64,000 nucleotides of DNA, from NCBI GenBank assembly GCA_019925095.2, contig CM034394.1:22058272-22122271 (forward strand), read 5' to 3'. The stretch is from Dendrolimus kikuchii (Eukaryota; Arthropoda; Insecta; Lepidoptera; Lasiocampidae). The notes below the pieces were generated by a model. The model was not told the origin of the DNA and did no database searches. It saw nothing but the letters and a program-made list of their open reading frames with translations. Below, in pieces: positions 32,444 through 42,730 of the stretch (position 1 is the stretch's first letter; each line of letters opens with the position of its first letter). The position numbers were made by a program, and so were the translations under genes.

Positions 32444-32445
<2 letters not shown>
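31854..32445. other. No gene seen
   Basis: AT-rich apart from CTCCGGCTCCGGGAGGAGG at about 32314. No supported frame. Confidence 0.5.

Positions 32446-32516
<71 letters not shown>
32446..32516. repeat. (TA)n microsatellite
   Basis: About 35 TA repeats ending directly at the 5' end of a Rep-A copy. Confidence 0.95.
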
Positions 32517-32517
<1 letters not shown>

Positions 32518-32518
<1 letters not shown>

Positions 32519-32810
32519 ATCCGTGCAGGAACGGAGAAATAATACAACTTCCTGCGGCCGGGTGTCCTGTCGTAAGAGGCGACAAAACATTTGCATTTGC
32601 CCGACTGGAAGGCTATCACCCCTGATCTAAAGTATGTCGCCATAACAACCTTGAGTTGCGTTCCGGTATTAGTGACCAGGTCCCAGTCCCCCGTAAGAGA
32701 GCAGCAGCGCATTTGCAGCACCTTTGGTGTTGCAAATGTCTATAGGCGATGATAACCGCTTTCCATCAAATGGGCCGTCTGACTGTCCGCTGAACTCCTG
32801 CAATAAAAAA
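32518..32810 (+). mobile_element. Rep-A copy, full-length with small deletions
   Basis: It begins TATCCGTGCAGGAACGGAGA and ends CTGAACTCCTGCAATAAAAA. About 20 bp around CACAGCCAGGTGGTAGGG is lost. Confidence 0.75.
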
Positions 32811-33059
32811 GGTACACAAATGAATACTAGAAAGAAAATGTTCTGTGATTGCGAAAAGTACTTTATTCGAGGCTGTTTTTTTACACTGTTGATGATAGCA
32901 AGTCAGCAACCGATAGCGTTCTTAAAATTTAAAAAACTTTATAAATGATGAGCCCTAAGGAGGCCGTCGTTAGAAATTATATTTTACAAATACTACTGAT
33001 TTCCCCGGTAGGAGGTTAACGGGGGGCGTGTGGGAGGGAAGCCAACGGCCTATCCACTC

Positions 33060-33300
33060 CACTCTGTCTATATAATTTACATTAACGCGAGCGAAGCCGT
33101 GGGTTTGCCTACGGTAGTAGCTAGTATAATTTTATACTAATATATAAAGCTGAAGAGTTTGTTTGTTTGAACGCGCTAATCTCAGGAACCACTAGTCTGA
33201 TTTGAAAAATATTTCAGTGTTAGATAGTCCATTTATCAAGGAAGGCTATAGGCTATATGTCATCACGCTAAGACCAATAGTAGCTCAGCTAGTATAACAT
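33060..33300. repeat. Helitron-like fragments around CTAGT junctions
   Basis: ACGCGAGCGAAGCCGTGGGT then AGCTAGTATAAT (33085-33130) looks like a 3' end, followed by TATACTAATATATAAAGCTG then AAGAGTTTGTTTGTTTG and GGCTATAGGCTATATGTCAT, matching 52250-52400. Confidence 0.5.
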
Positions 33301-33417
33301 AAAACTTCAAAAAGCAAATTCTATAGGATCAAATAACTTTTCAGAGTAACGTTTTGTAATGTGCGATTTTTCTTTTTATAATTTTAAGGAGGAGTTTTAT
33401 CTGCGTTAATATTAAAG

Positions 33418-34125
33418 ACTAGCTGACCCGGCAAACTTCGTGCCGCCTCAGAATCAATAAATAAAAAACGTTGATTTCTGATCGACGGGACGAACATCAA
33501 ACGTTTGACATTCAAAACCAAAACTAAATGATAAAAAAACTTCACTTTTAAATTTAATTTATTTCTTTTACAGGAGTTCAGCAGACAGGCAGACGGCTCA
33601 CTTTATGGAAAGCGGTTACCATCGCCTATGGAGATTTGCTACACCAAATGTGCTACAAATGCGTTGCTGCTCTCTTAAGGGAGACTGGAACTTGGTCACC
33701 AATGCCGGAACACAACACAAGGTTGTTATGGCGGCATATTCTAGACCAGGGGTGGTCGCCATCCAGTCGGGAAAATACCCTACCACCTGGCTGTGGGTTG
33801 TTTTGTCGCCTCTTACGACCGGCCGCCCGGCCGCAGGAAATTGTATTCTTTCTCCGTTCTTGCAAGGATATGATTTCTGAACCACTTTTAAATTTAATTG
33901 ATTTCTAAACGACGGCACGAACATCAAATATTTGACAGGTAGGAATAGTTTCTATGGGAAAGCGAAATTGTTGTTTTTACTATATTCCAAGCATTTTTTT
34001 TTTTCATATTTACTCACCTTTTAAACCTTCATTCAAAATCATAATTAGCCAAATCAGTCCAGCCGTTCTCGAGTTTTAGCGAGACTAACGAACAGCAATT
34101 GATTTTTATATAATTATATAGATTT
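33418..34125. repeat. Helitron-like repeat interrupted by Rep-A
   Basis: ACTAGCTGACCCGGCAAACT then TCGTGCCGCCT at 33418-33450 and CAGTCCAGCCGTTCTCGAGT then TTTAGCGAGACTAACGAACA at about 34055-34098 are the two ends of a very common lepidopteran repeat. A block GATTTCTGATCGACGGGACG (about 33474) recurs as GATTTCTAAACGACGGCACG (about 33900). Rep-A lies between them. Confidence 0.55.
33567..33882 (-). mobile_element. Rep-A copy flanked by a 24-bp near-perfect direct repeat
   Basis: The element is complete (CAGGAGTTCAGCAGACAGGC to TTGCAAGGATA at 33870). Blocks starting CACTTTTAAATTTAATT lie at 33543-33566 and 33883-33906 and differ at one position. They could be a long TSD or a pre-existing duplication of the host repeat. 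The T tail is unusually short here (CTTTTA). Confidence 0.75.
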
Positions 34126-34377
34126 AGGCCGTTTCACGCAGATATAGCGCGACCGGTTTAATGCGTTATTTGAGATGCAACGTACGTATATATAAGACAA
34201 CTCTTTATTAACTTAGGAATTTATGGAATTAAAACGATGCGTTTCTCTGAAAACACAAAGAGACGACATTCAAAGTCAAATCACGTGAAGTCCTATTTAA
34301 ATAATATAAAAAACTGTTATTTAATAATGCTAATCACTTATCAAAAAACTATTTTTGTATCCACCTTCATTCGCAGA

Positions 34378-34585
34378 TTTAACTATGTGTGACTTAGGTC
34401 GTGTTCCATTTACATTTTCACACACTGTTTTATTGAACATTTGTATATGCGCTCTCTGAGTAACAATTTCTAATTGTATAATATTTAACTATGTGTGACT
34501 TAGGTCGTGTTCCATTTACATTTTCACACACTGTTTTATTGAACATTTGTATATGCGCTCTCTGAGTAACAATTTCTAATTGTAT
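34378..34585. repeat. Tandem duplication, 106-bp unit, two identical copies
   Basis: TTTAACTATGTGTGACTTAG at 34378 recurs at 34484, and both blocks end CTCTGAGTAACAATTTCTAA then TTGTAT. I saw no mismatch across about 102 bp, which points to a recent duplication. Confidence 0.9.
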
Positions 34586-34616
34586 TTAAATATTATTTAA
34601 TATCATTACATATATA

Positions 34617-34925
34617 GAGTCGTGGTAGCGTAATGGCTAGTGCACGCGTCCCAAACTCAAAGTATGCGGGTTCGATCCTGGCCGGAACGCATGCCCCACT
34701 TATTCAGTTTTCTGATCTAATGTGCATATTCTTACAATTACCACGTGCTAAGAACGGCGAAGGAAAACATCGTGATGCAACCTGCACATCGAGATAACCG
34801 ATGTGTCGAACCTGCCAAGCCGCCTTGGACAAGCGTGGCGGGTATACGTCCGTTCCCCCTATAATGGGAGGCCCGAGCCTAGCAGTGGGACATTTATGGG
34901 CTGATATTATATATACTAATGTGGC
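34617..34925 (+). mobile_element. Rep-C tRNA-derived SINE, full-length copy
   Basis: TCGTGGTAGCGTAATGGCTA gives a good A box (TGGTAGCGTAATGG) and GCGGGTTCGATCCTGG the B box about 35 bp downstream, as in a tRNA gene head. The body has ACAATTACCACGTGCTAAGA, CATCGAGATAACCGATGTGT and CCTAGCAGTGGGACATTTAT. It is not a functional tRNA: the acceptor stem does not close and the sequence runs on into the SINE body. This is the best Rep-C copy in the window. Confidence 0.85.
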
Positions 34926-35054
34926 TATGCCTTAATGGCGTTAGTTTTTAACGCTTTAAATAAGACGCATTCGGCCACAGACTAAATCTTTAACACTAAC
35001 GCAGATGAAGCCCCAGCATGAAAGTAGGATTTTTAAGTATTCCAATTTTTATAG

Positions 35055-35368
35055 TGTTACGAGTTTAGCGGGATTTGAATTAAAATGCCTAGGAATTACT
35101 GTAGAGTTTATTAGAACTATACAAACATGTATAACACAGGTACAAATATAACCGAACACAACAAATCCAAACGTAATGCAGAAGGTCGTAATTCAATAAA
35201 ACGCGCAAAGTCTGTCACTATTAGACCGTCATGCCCGTATCGTAGTCGTAGCTTGACTGCTTCCTCTCTCCATCAGACCGTCATTTTATACTTCACAAAT
35301 GCAAAAGAATCCGCAACACCTGGCTAATGATGCTAACGAGCGCGTACAATAGGACAATATGCTCCATA
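35055..35368 (-). mobile_element. Solo LTR (family L1), copy 4
   Basis: TGTTACGAGTTTAGCGGGAT at the left, CTGTAGAGTTTATTAGAACT (complement of a polyadenylation signal), AACACAGGTACAAATATAAC, and GCTCCATA at the right. It is shorter than copy 3 because of internal deletions. The 66-codon plus frame over it is not coding. Confidence 0.6.
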
Positions 35369-35841
35369 ATAATTAGAAACGTATGCCAATAAATAAGTGA
35401 ACAAAAGAAGACGATCATAAAAGGATTACAACCAGTTCAAACGCCGACAGGTAATAAAATGTGCTTCTACAGATCCGTACGTGGAATTTGTCTTTGTCGG
35501 CGCCTAGATTGTAAGAATAGTATCGTATTTTTAATCATTGCTATTATATTAGTAGATGAGTATAGCTTTGTTATATAATATTTGTGTTATTTTAAATTGT
35601 ATTTTATCTTTAAAGACCTCAGAAAGTCATGGACTCCGGTCACTAACACGCGATAATATGGCATATCGTAAGACCTGTTAGATTACAACGTATCATTTTT
35701 AGATTCATGTTTTATACAGTGGCTCATTAGAATACAAGTGGAATACTAATCTGACATTTATAAATGTGAAGATGCAATATTAATTTTATGGAGAGACAAA
35801 AATTATTAAGGTAAGGATTTTATTAAATTCTATTTATTTAT
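35369..35841. other. No gene seen
   Basis: AT-rich spacer without a supported frame. Confidence 0.5.
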
Positions 35842-35853
35842 ATCCCTATTAGT

Positions 35854-36310
35854 TGGGTATGGAAGAGAGCATGAAAGTAGAGTAAACGCGGTCGAGATGC
35901 GAGCACTGCGCAAAATCTGCGGAGTGACGCTCGCGGACCGCGTTCGTAATACCGAAGTACGAAAGAGAGTTGGTCTGAAAGAGAGTGTCGGGGTGAAGGT
36001 AAGGAAAGGAATGCTCCGGTGGTTCGGGCATGTGGAAAGAATGCATGATGAAAGAATGACTAAACAGATATACAATGCAAAAGTGGATGGATGCAGAAGT
36101 CGTGGAAGGCCACGACACACCTTCCGTGATCAAATTGATCGTGTACTAGCAGAAGATGATGTCAGGAGCCTTAAGAACAGACGAGCGTGCATGACAAGAG
36201 TTATGAATGTCAAAGAAGCAAGTGAGGTGTGTAAGAATAAGCCTAAATGGCGCTCTGTTGTTCGTGCCTACCCCGCAAGGGAACTGGCGTGAAGTTATGT
36301 ATGTATGTAT
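35854..36310 (+). mobile_element. RTE-A LINE, longest copy of the pol C-terminus
   Basis: The frame from before 35897 to 36292 (131 codons from ATG) reads MRALRKICGVTLADRVRNTE, VGLKESVGVKVRKGMLRWFG, HVERMHDERMTKQIYNAKVD, RSRGRPRHTF and ends PARELA. It lies C-terminal to the RT core; the endonuclease and the catalytic YxDD are missing. The tail is AAGTTATGTATGTATGTATA. Flanks ATCCCTATTAGT (35842) and ATACCTATTAAT (36311) could be an aged 12-bp TSD with two changes. It gives the reference sequence for the other RTE-A pieces. Confidence 0.8.
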
Positions 36311-36540
36311 ATACCTATTAATCTTATAAATGCGAAAGTAACTCAATCTGTCTGTCTGTTACGCTTTCACGGAAAAACTACTGGACCAATTTGACTGAAA
36401 CGCAGTATATACTCGTACAGATTTTCGATGCCGAGAATGAACAAAGGATATTTTTTGTCCCGAAATGTGGGATAGTTTCCGGGAAAAAATATATTTGTAT
36501 CTGAGTTGTTGTTTGTTAAGTTTATATGGTAGACTAATAA
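36311..36540. repeat. Helitron-like repeat, TATAAATGCGAAAG type
   Basis: CTTATAAATGCGAAAGTAAC then TCAATCTGTCTGTCTGTTAC and GCTTTCACGGAAAAACTACT. The same start recurs at about 36968. The start is typical of a common lepidopteran Helitron-like repeat. The 3' end is not clear. Confidence 0.5.
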
Positions 36541-36574
36541 TCTCTCAAGTTTATAGATATAACAATTTATCATC

Positions 36575-36968
36575 TATATATAAAATTCTCGTGACGCGGT
36601 GTTAGTTACCAAACTCCTCCGAAACGGCTGAAACGATTTGTATGAAATTTTGTGTGCATATCGGGTAGGTCTGAGAATCAGCCAACATCTATTTTTCATA
36701 CCCCTAAACTATAAGGGTGACCCACCTCTAAATATGTTTTTTTATTATTTTGATTTTTTATGATAGCGCGTAACAAAAATACATACAACCCAAAATTTTC
36801 ACCCTTCTACGAGTAACCACTATTTTTTAATAGCGATATTAGTATTTTAATCATTTTCTATTGGGATAATTTAGATTCAAATTAGAACCAGGTAGATGGC
36901 GCTGCAATCGGGTTCTAGATTTTTATTTTTTAAAAGGCAGGACAACGTCTGCCGGGTACAGCTAGTCT
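36575..36968. mobile_element. Helitron-like element, complete-looking, ends CTAGT
   Basis: It begins TCTATATATAAAATTCTCGT and ends GGCAGGACAACGTCTGCCGG then GTACAGCTAGT. A TC start, a GC hairpin (GGCAGGACAACGTCTGCC) and a CTAGT end fit a non-autonomous Helitron of about 390 bp. Related copies lie at 41490, 49745 and 58125. Confidence 0.6.
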
Positions 36969-37180
36969 TGTATAAAAATGCGATAGTATCTCGATCTGTC
37001 TGTCTGTTAAGCTTTCACGGAAAAACTACTAGGAGTACTGGATCGGTTTTGCTGGAATTTTCTTTTTAATGTAGTTTTAATACCGAAAATTGACATAAAT
37101 ACTTTTCATGCAGGGAGATGGGATAATTTGCGATATAAAATGAAGTGAATCTTCCGGGGGCGAATAGCACTAACATAAAA
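36969..37180. repeat. Helitron-like repeat, second TATAAATGCG-type copy
   Basis: TTGTATAAAAATGCGATAGT then ATCTCGATCTGTCTGTCTGT and GCTTTCACGGAAAAACTACT, directly following the CTAGT end of the preceding element. Confidence 0.45.
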
Positions 37181-37367
37181 AATTAATGCAATGTAACCTG
37201 TATTAATGTCTGCTCTTTAAACAATAATAATTTTAATATTATATTATTATCCTTACATATTTTATATAATGTTTTTGTAACTGCATTTGTGATTGGTGTA
37301 AACGATGAACTAATTTTCTGCACATTATTTGTAGTTCCTTTCTCAATGGTCAATTCCATTTATCCCA

Positions 37368-40235
37368 ATGATCAATAAATGTCTAAAACTAGGTTTGTTC
37401 AATGCAGGTTCCTTGGGCACTAATCATGATAACTTTTTAGCTTCAGTATTGCGAAGTGATATTGATGTGCTGGCAATCAACGAGACATGGTTGAAATCGG
37501 GAGAAGAGGGTCGCGCTCCTGAATTGCCTGGATACAGGCTTCGCCACATTCCTAGGCTGCCTGAAATCCGATCCAGAGGAGGTGGTGTTGGGTTCTACAT
37601 CAAGCGTGATGTTAACGTGCGACTTTGGCCACACCCTGTGGATCCTCGTCACAAGTCTGTCGAACAAATGTGGATTACTATGGCTCTCAATGGGGTAAAG
37701 TTGTTGATTGGCACAGCGTACCGTCCGCCCTGGCTTGACGTTGATATCTTTTTTGATGCTATCACTGACTCAATTAATTACCATAATAAGTATGACAAAT
37801 TAATTTTACTAGGTGACTTTAATATTAATTATGCTAATAAGTTAGATCCTAAGACTGAAAAATTGGCTACCTTTTTGACATGTTTCAATATATCACAGAT
37901 AATTACATCACCCACACATTTTACTGCTACGTCTCAAACCATCATTGATGTCGTATGTACTGACTTGCATGCTAATAAATTATCATTAGAACTTGTAGGA
38001 ACTCTCTATGGGCACTGTCTTGTAAGCTGTACTTTTAATATAAAGCGAAGCAAACCCTCACCTCGCACCATTTTATACCGTCCTTTAAAAAATATATGCT
38101 TGGATAGCTTTAACAGAGATTTACAGTCTATAGAATGGGATACTATGTCGAAATTTGATAATGTTAATGAGATGGTTAATGCTCTTAATCAGAATGTCAT
38201 AAATTTATACGATTTCCATGCCCCTGTTAAGAAAGTTGTAATTAAAGATCGGTCCCCTCCCTGGTTTACAGATACAATTAAATTAATGATGAGGTTACGC
38301 GATAAAGCTGCAACAGATTACCAGAAATACAGAGTACAAACTAAAAAAGACTACTATAAATCTTTAAAATTATTAGTTAATAAAGCCCTTTTTTTCGAAA
38401 AATCAGCGTTTTTTAGACATAATATTACAAAGAAAATGAATGATCCAAAAAGTTTGTGGAAATGTCTCAAAAATACCCTCTTACCAAAAAATGGCATAGA
38501 CTTGCCAACGACTTTAAATGATGCAGATGCCATAAATAAACACTTTTTAAATGTGCCGGGTACCTGTGGCGTTAATTTGCCTATGTTGATTTATTATGAA
38601 TCTAACAAGTTCAGTGATGCTATTTTTCATATACACCCAATAAAACTAGACGCATTACAAAAAATCATTGGTAGTCTTAGGTCAAATGCGGAAGGCTGCG
38701 ATGAATTAAATTTACACATGCTCTTGAGGACTCTACCTGTCAGCCTGAATGTTATACTCTCCATTGTAAATGTATCTATTAAGACTTCAACATTCCCTGA
38801 TGCTTGGAAACGTGCAGTTATTCGTCCTTTACCTAAAAACTTAAATCCTTCTGATTTAAAAGATCTAAGACCTATCAGTATTTTACCTTGCCTCTCAAAA
38901 GTTCTGGAAAAAGTAGTCTGTACACAGTTAACCGAATTTTTAGAAAACCATCATATTCTTCCAGAGTTTCAATCGGGTTTTAGAAAAAAACGTGGTACTA
39001 CTACAGCCTTACTAGATGTCACCGACAACATTCTTTGCGCTCAAGATGATGGATTGTGCACAATACTTGTCCTGCTTGATTTCTCAAGAGCTTTTGACTC
39101 CATAAACATAAATTTATTAATAAGTAAATTAAGTTATTATGGTTTTGACAAAGAGGCTATTCGATGGTTTTACAGTTATTTAAGTAGTCGCTGCCAATAT
39201 GTCAAGTTAAACCGAAACGATGGCACATCTCTATCATCCATGGAAACGCCTGTTACTAGGGGAGTTCCAGGTTCAATCTTGGGACCCATCTTATTTATTT
39301 TATATTCTGCCGATATAGTAACACAAATTAAACACTGCAAGTTTCATATCTACGCCGATGATACGCAGGTTTATATTTCATGTAAGCCATCCGATATTGA
39401 TTAAGCTATAGTTAAGCTTAATGATGATTTGGCTAGCATATCTAATTGGTCCAAAAATAATTCATTATTATTAAACCCTACAAAAACGAAATTTATGATA
39501 TTCGGCAGCAAATCCCAACTTTTAAAACTAAATCCCTCAGTGACAGTATCGCTCATGGACAAACCAATTGAGCGAGTTTACGAGGCTCGAAACTTGGGTT
39601 TACACGTTGATTGTGACTTAAGATTTCAAACACATGTGACCAGTTCTGTTCAAAATTGTTTTTATAAACTCAAAGTTCTATATAAAATGCGCCCATACCT
39701 AAACGAGACTCTACGTATTCAGTTAGCAGAATCCTTAGTACTATCGCGTTTGAATTATTCCGACATTGTTTTTGGCCCTCGTCTTCTATCTAGTACCAAG
39801 AGATTAATTCAGCGTGTTCAAAATGCTTGTGCCAGATTCTGCTTCGATATTCCATTGAGAGGTCATGTAACACCATATCTTAATAAACATTCAATATTAA
39901 AGATGACGCATCGTCGCAAGTTACATCTAGCTTGTCTCCTTTTTGGAGTAATCAAGCACAGATTGCCTTCGTACCTGTACGACAAATTAACTTGGATGTC
40001 AAGTCGCAGGTCGATCGGGACAAGGAAGTGTGCAGTACAGCTCTTGATGCAGCGGCACTCCTCAGCCTCTTTCAAAGGTAGTTTTAAATATGCTGCTTCA
40101 AAATGTTGGAACAACATTCCCCCACCAATAAGGAACCTGCAGTCAGTTCAAGGGTTTAGGGTCACACTCAAGAAGTTTCTTGTTGACCACCAAAAATCAC
40201 AGGCGGGCCAAAGACACGACACCAGCATTTTATAA
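37368..40235 (+). pseudogene. LINE endonuclease-reverse transcriptase with one in-frame stop
   Basis: Residues 1-220 form an AP-type endonuclease: FNAGSL near the start, INETWL at 37-42 and GDFNIN at 149-154. The expected SDH catalytic triplet reads YGH at 214-216. The reverse transcriptase domain starts near 505: RPISILPCLSKVLEKVV, FQSGFRKKRGTTTALLDV, LDFSRAFD at 570-577, a B motif RGVPGSILGP around 631 that lacks the usual glutamine of GVPQGS, and YADD at 662-665. TAA at 39402-39404 ends the frame after 678 codons. The same frame continues from 39405 (ATG at 39429) with the thumb and C-terminal region for 268 more codons. No frameshift was needed. The product would nick target DNA and copy the element's RNA; this copy probably cannot. 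The clade is judged as the CR1 group from motif style and absence of RNase H. Confidence 0.85.
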
Positions 40236-40705
40236 TTCTGGTATTGCTTTAAGGCTGTTTTTTTATTTATTTACTTTGTCTATCGAATAATATGCTGTGT
40301 ATAATATCATTAAATGTATTATATGTTTATGTGTTGTATATGATTGATTTTATCTTATAAATATTTGTAAATTTATTGATATCAGTATAATTACTATACA
40401 TTATTATATATATTATATGAGTTCACACACACAGTTATAACTCAGTATTAATATTTGTCTTTATTACAACTATAATATAATTATTTATTAATATTATAAT
40501 ATAAAGTTTGCCGTGACGTCGCTCTAGGGTCAAGCGGAAGATCAGCGTTGGTCTAATAGATCGACATTTTTGCTGAGCTTGATCCAATTTTTAGGACATA
40601 ATATGTATATATCAGATACTTTGTGGTTGTTTTCTCTTTTTTATTGTATTTAATTTTTTACTTTTAATGTGTTTGTTGTATATGTCCTAAAAATAAACTT
40701 GTTTA
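37368..40705 (+). mobile_element. CR1-like LINE, near full length
   Basis: The unit comprises the endonuclease-RT frame (37368-40235) and a 470-bp AT-rich 3' UTR. The UTR includes GATCAGCGTTGGTCTAATAG then ATCGACATTTTTGCTGAGCT and finishes CCTAAAAATAAACTTGTTT at about 40705. It then abuts the 5' 55 bp of a Rep-A copy. The 5' UTR is not delimited; 37181-37367 is AT-rich and may belong to it. No ORF1 was found. No target duplication could be read. Confidence 0.7.
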
Positions 40706-40760
40706 CAGGCCGCCCGGCCGCAGCAAATTGTATTCTTTCTCCGTTCCTGCACGGATAAAA
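40706..40760 (-). mobile_element. Rep-A fragment, 5' 55 bp only
   Basis: ACAGGCCGCCCGGCCGCAGC then AAATTGTATTCTTTCTCCGT and TCCTGCACGGATAAAA. The rest of the copy is missing at the junction with the LINE 3' end. Confidence 0.75.
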
Positions 40761-41087
40761 TATCTAACGTATTCGGTATCTAACGTAATGCAATACATAC
40801 ATATATATGTATACTATATTTCACACCCACATACGTCTAGACGTAGGCGTTGACAAGGAACGATGGAGTGCTCTCACATCCCCTACCAGACCGTCCTCAG
40901 TCAAATAAACTGACAGACCGTAATTAATTCGGAGTAACTATATACTCTAAGTCAACATTCTTTACAATGTTTTTTAACTAATTGGTTCCAAAAGTTAGGA
41001 AGACTGGGTTGGTTTGCTGTTGCGAATTTTTAGTCGACTATACTTAAGTAAGGTTTAAAGAAGAATAATCTATAATAAAAAATTTGT
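40761..41087. other. No gene seen
   Basis: Short spacer with a CATACATATATATGTATA scrap; no frame. Confidence 0.5.
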
Positions 41088-41272
41088 CAGGTGGTAGGAC
41101 ATTTGACCGACTGGATGGTTACCACCCCTGGTCTAATGCATGTCGCCATAACAACCTTGAATTGTGTTCCGGCATTAGTGACCAGGTTCCAGTCTCCCTT
41201 AAGAGAGCAGCGGCGCATTTATAGCACGTTTGGTGTTGCAATTGTCTATAGGCGATGGTAACCGCTTTCCAT
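41088..41272 (+). mobile_element. Rep-A copy, half of an inverted pair (both ends truncated)
   Basis: It begins at the recurrent truncation point CAGGTGGTAGGAC and ends GGCGATGGTAACCGCTTTCC then AT, just before the tail. The next base starts an oppositely oriented copy. Confidence 0.75.
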
Positions 41273-41484
41273 GTGCCGCCGCTCTCTAAAGGGAGACTGG
41301 AAATTAGCCACTAATGCCGCAACACAAATCAAAGTCGTTATGGCGGCATACTCTAGGCCAGGGGTGTTAGCCATCCAGTCGGCCAAATACCCTACCACCT
41401 GGCTGTGGGTCGTTTTCTCGCCTCTTACGACAGGCCGCCCGGCCGCAGGAATTTGTATTCTTTTTCTGTTCCTACACGGATAGA
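41273..41484 (-). mobile_element. Rep-A copy, other half of the inverted pair
   Basis: It begins mid-element at GTGCCGCCGCTCTCTAAAGG and runs to the 5' end CCTACACGGATAGAA. It differs from the first half at enough sites (for example CTCTCTAAAG against CTCTTAAGG) to show a distinct, older subfamily. Confidence 0.75.
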
Positions 41485-41486
41485 AG

Positions 41487-41590
41487 GGGTGGTTTAGACT
41501 CACAATTAGACCCGGTAGGTGGCGCTGGAATCTGGTTCTAAATTTTTATATTTTCAGGGCAGGACAACGTCTGCCGAGTCCGCTAGTATA
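41487..41590. repeat. Helitron-like 3' fragment
   Basis: GACCCGGTAGGTGGCGCTGG, then TTTTCAGGGCAGGACAACGT and CTGCCGAGTCCGCTAGT (ends at about 41586). Confidence 0.55.
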
Positions 41591-41762
41591 TTAGATTTTG
41601 AAATGTAACGTTACGAAACTTATGACCCCTCCCACTCCTTGCCACACAATGTCACACTTCGTCGAACCCCCCTCCCCCCCCCCTCCTTAACGTGCGGCGT
41701 AATTTATGAATGGCCCCTAATATAACGTCAAAAGCGAGAAATAACGTATGATGACATATAGT

Positions 41763-41916
41763 TAGGAGCCTTAAGAACAGACGAGCGTGCATGACAAGAG
41801 TTATGAATGTCAAAGAAGCAAGTGAGGTGTGTAAGAATAAGCCTAAATGGCGCTCTGTTGTTCGTTCCTACCCCGCAAGGGAACTGGCGTGAAGTTATGT
41901 ATGTATGTATGTATGC
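41763..41916 (+). mobile_element. RTE-A LINE, 5'-truncated, with 8-bp TSD
   Basis: TAGGAGCCTTAAGAACAGAC to GGCGTGAAGTTATGTATGTA with a TATG tail. CATATAGT at 41755-41762 and 41917-41924 is the TSD. About 150 bp of the 3' end is kept. Confidence 0.85.
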
Positions 41917-41986
41917 CATATAGTCATGTAAGATTTAAGAGTCCTTTACAGCTTTCGTTTTTTGCTATGTGATTGTCTTTCACAAT

Positions 41987-42105
41987 GGGCACTCCACATT
42001 CTCACGACAAGTACGCGAGAAAAGTGCAGTGAACGAACACGTGGAACGAGTCTTGTGTTATCTTCTCGGGTTCTCACAAAGTTGTCGCGAGAATGTTGAG
42101 CGTCC
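41987..42105. repeat. Foldback repeat, 119 bp
   Basis: GGGCACTCCACATTCTCACG then ACAAGTACGCGAGAA pairs with the complement of the right end, GGACGCTCAACATTCTCGCG then ACAACTTTGTGAGAA. About three quarters of 34 positions agree. It is probably a small MITE. Confidence 0.5.
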
Positions 42106-42730
42106 ATAATATTATTTCTCCATAATAGGTATAAAATACTTTTTATTTCATAATATATTCCGGAATTATTTCAAAACTACCTTCTTATACAATAGAATAA
42201 AAATTTTAAAAATCAACTTAAAACTTAAATTATCAATCAACCTTGAGCAAGCACGTAGGTCATGTTGTCTGTTTCCCCGAAATAATCAGACCTGAGCCGA
42301 ATATTAGGGCGTCTAAGAGCTAACATTATTAAAACGTAAATCATAATATTTCATATACAACCTACTACCTACCTATAGTTTATGCGTGTAATTGGTCCTA
42401 CCAAATTATAATTAAAGTTATGTAAATATTGTTATATCGAATTTACTCTCAGTAATATTCTAAAATAAATCATTAACAGCTTTTATAGGTAGGTAATATC
42501 TCAAATGAATTTATATTATAAGCAATAATAAGTTTGATAACATTGAAGTCTGCTGTAAGTTTCAGACAAATCTAAATATTCCTTAGAGCAAAACTAAATT
42601 CAAAATTGAATTTAATTCACAAAGTAATTAGCAGAACAGTTAGCGGAGATAATAATTACGAACAGAAGTGCCCAGTGAAGTCGACGGACACTTAGATTAA
42701 TCTATCAGCAGTTTAATTGGTTAATTCGCT
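42106..42730. other. No gene seen
   Basis: AT-rich. No repeat match elsewhere in the window was noticed. Confidence 0.5.

Noticed and set aside
34617..34690. A tRNA gene at the head of Rep-C
   Set aside because: A and B boxes are good, but the acceptor ends do not pair and the transcript would run into a 300-bp body shared with other copies. It is a SINE head, not a tRNA gene.
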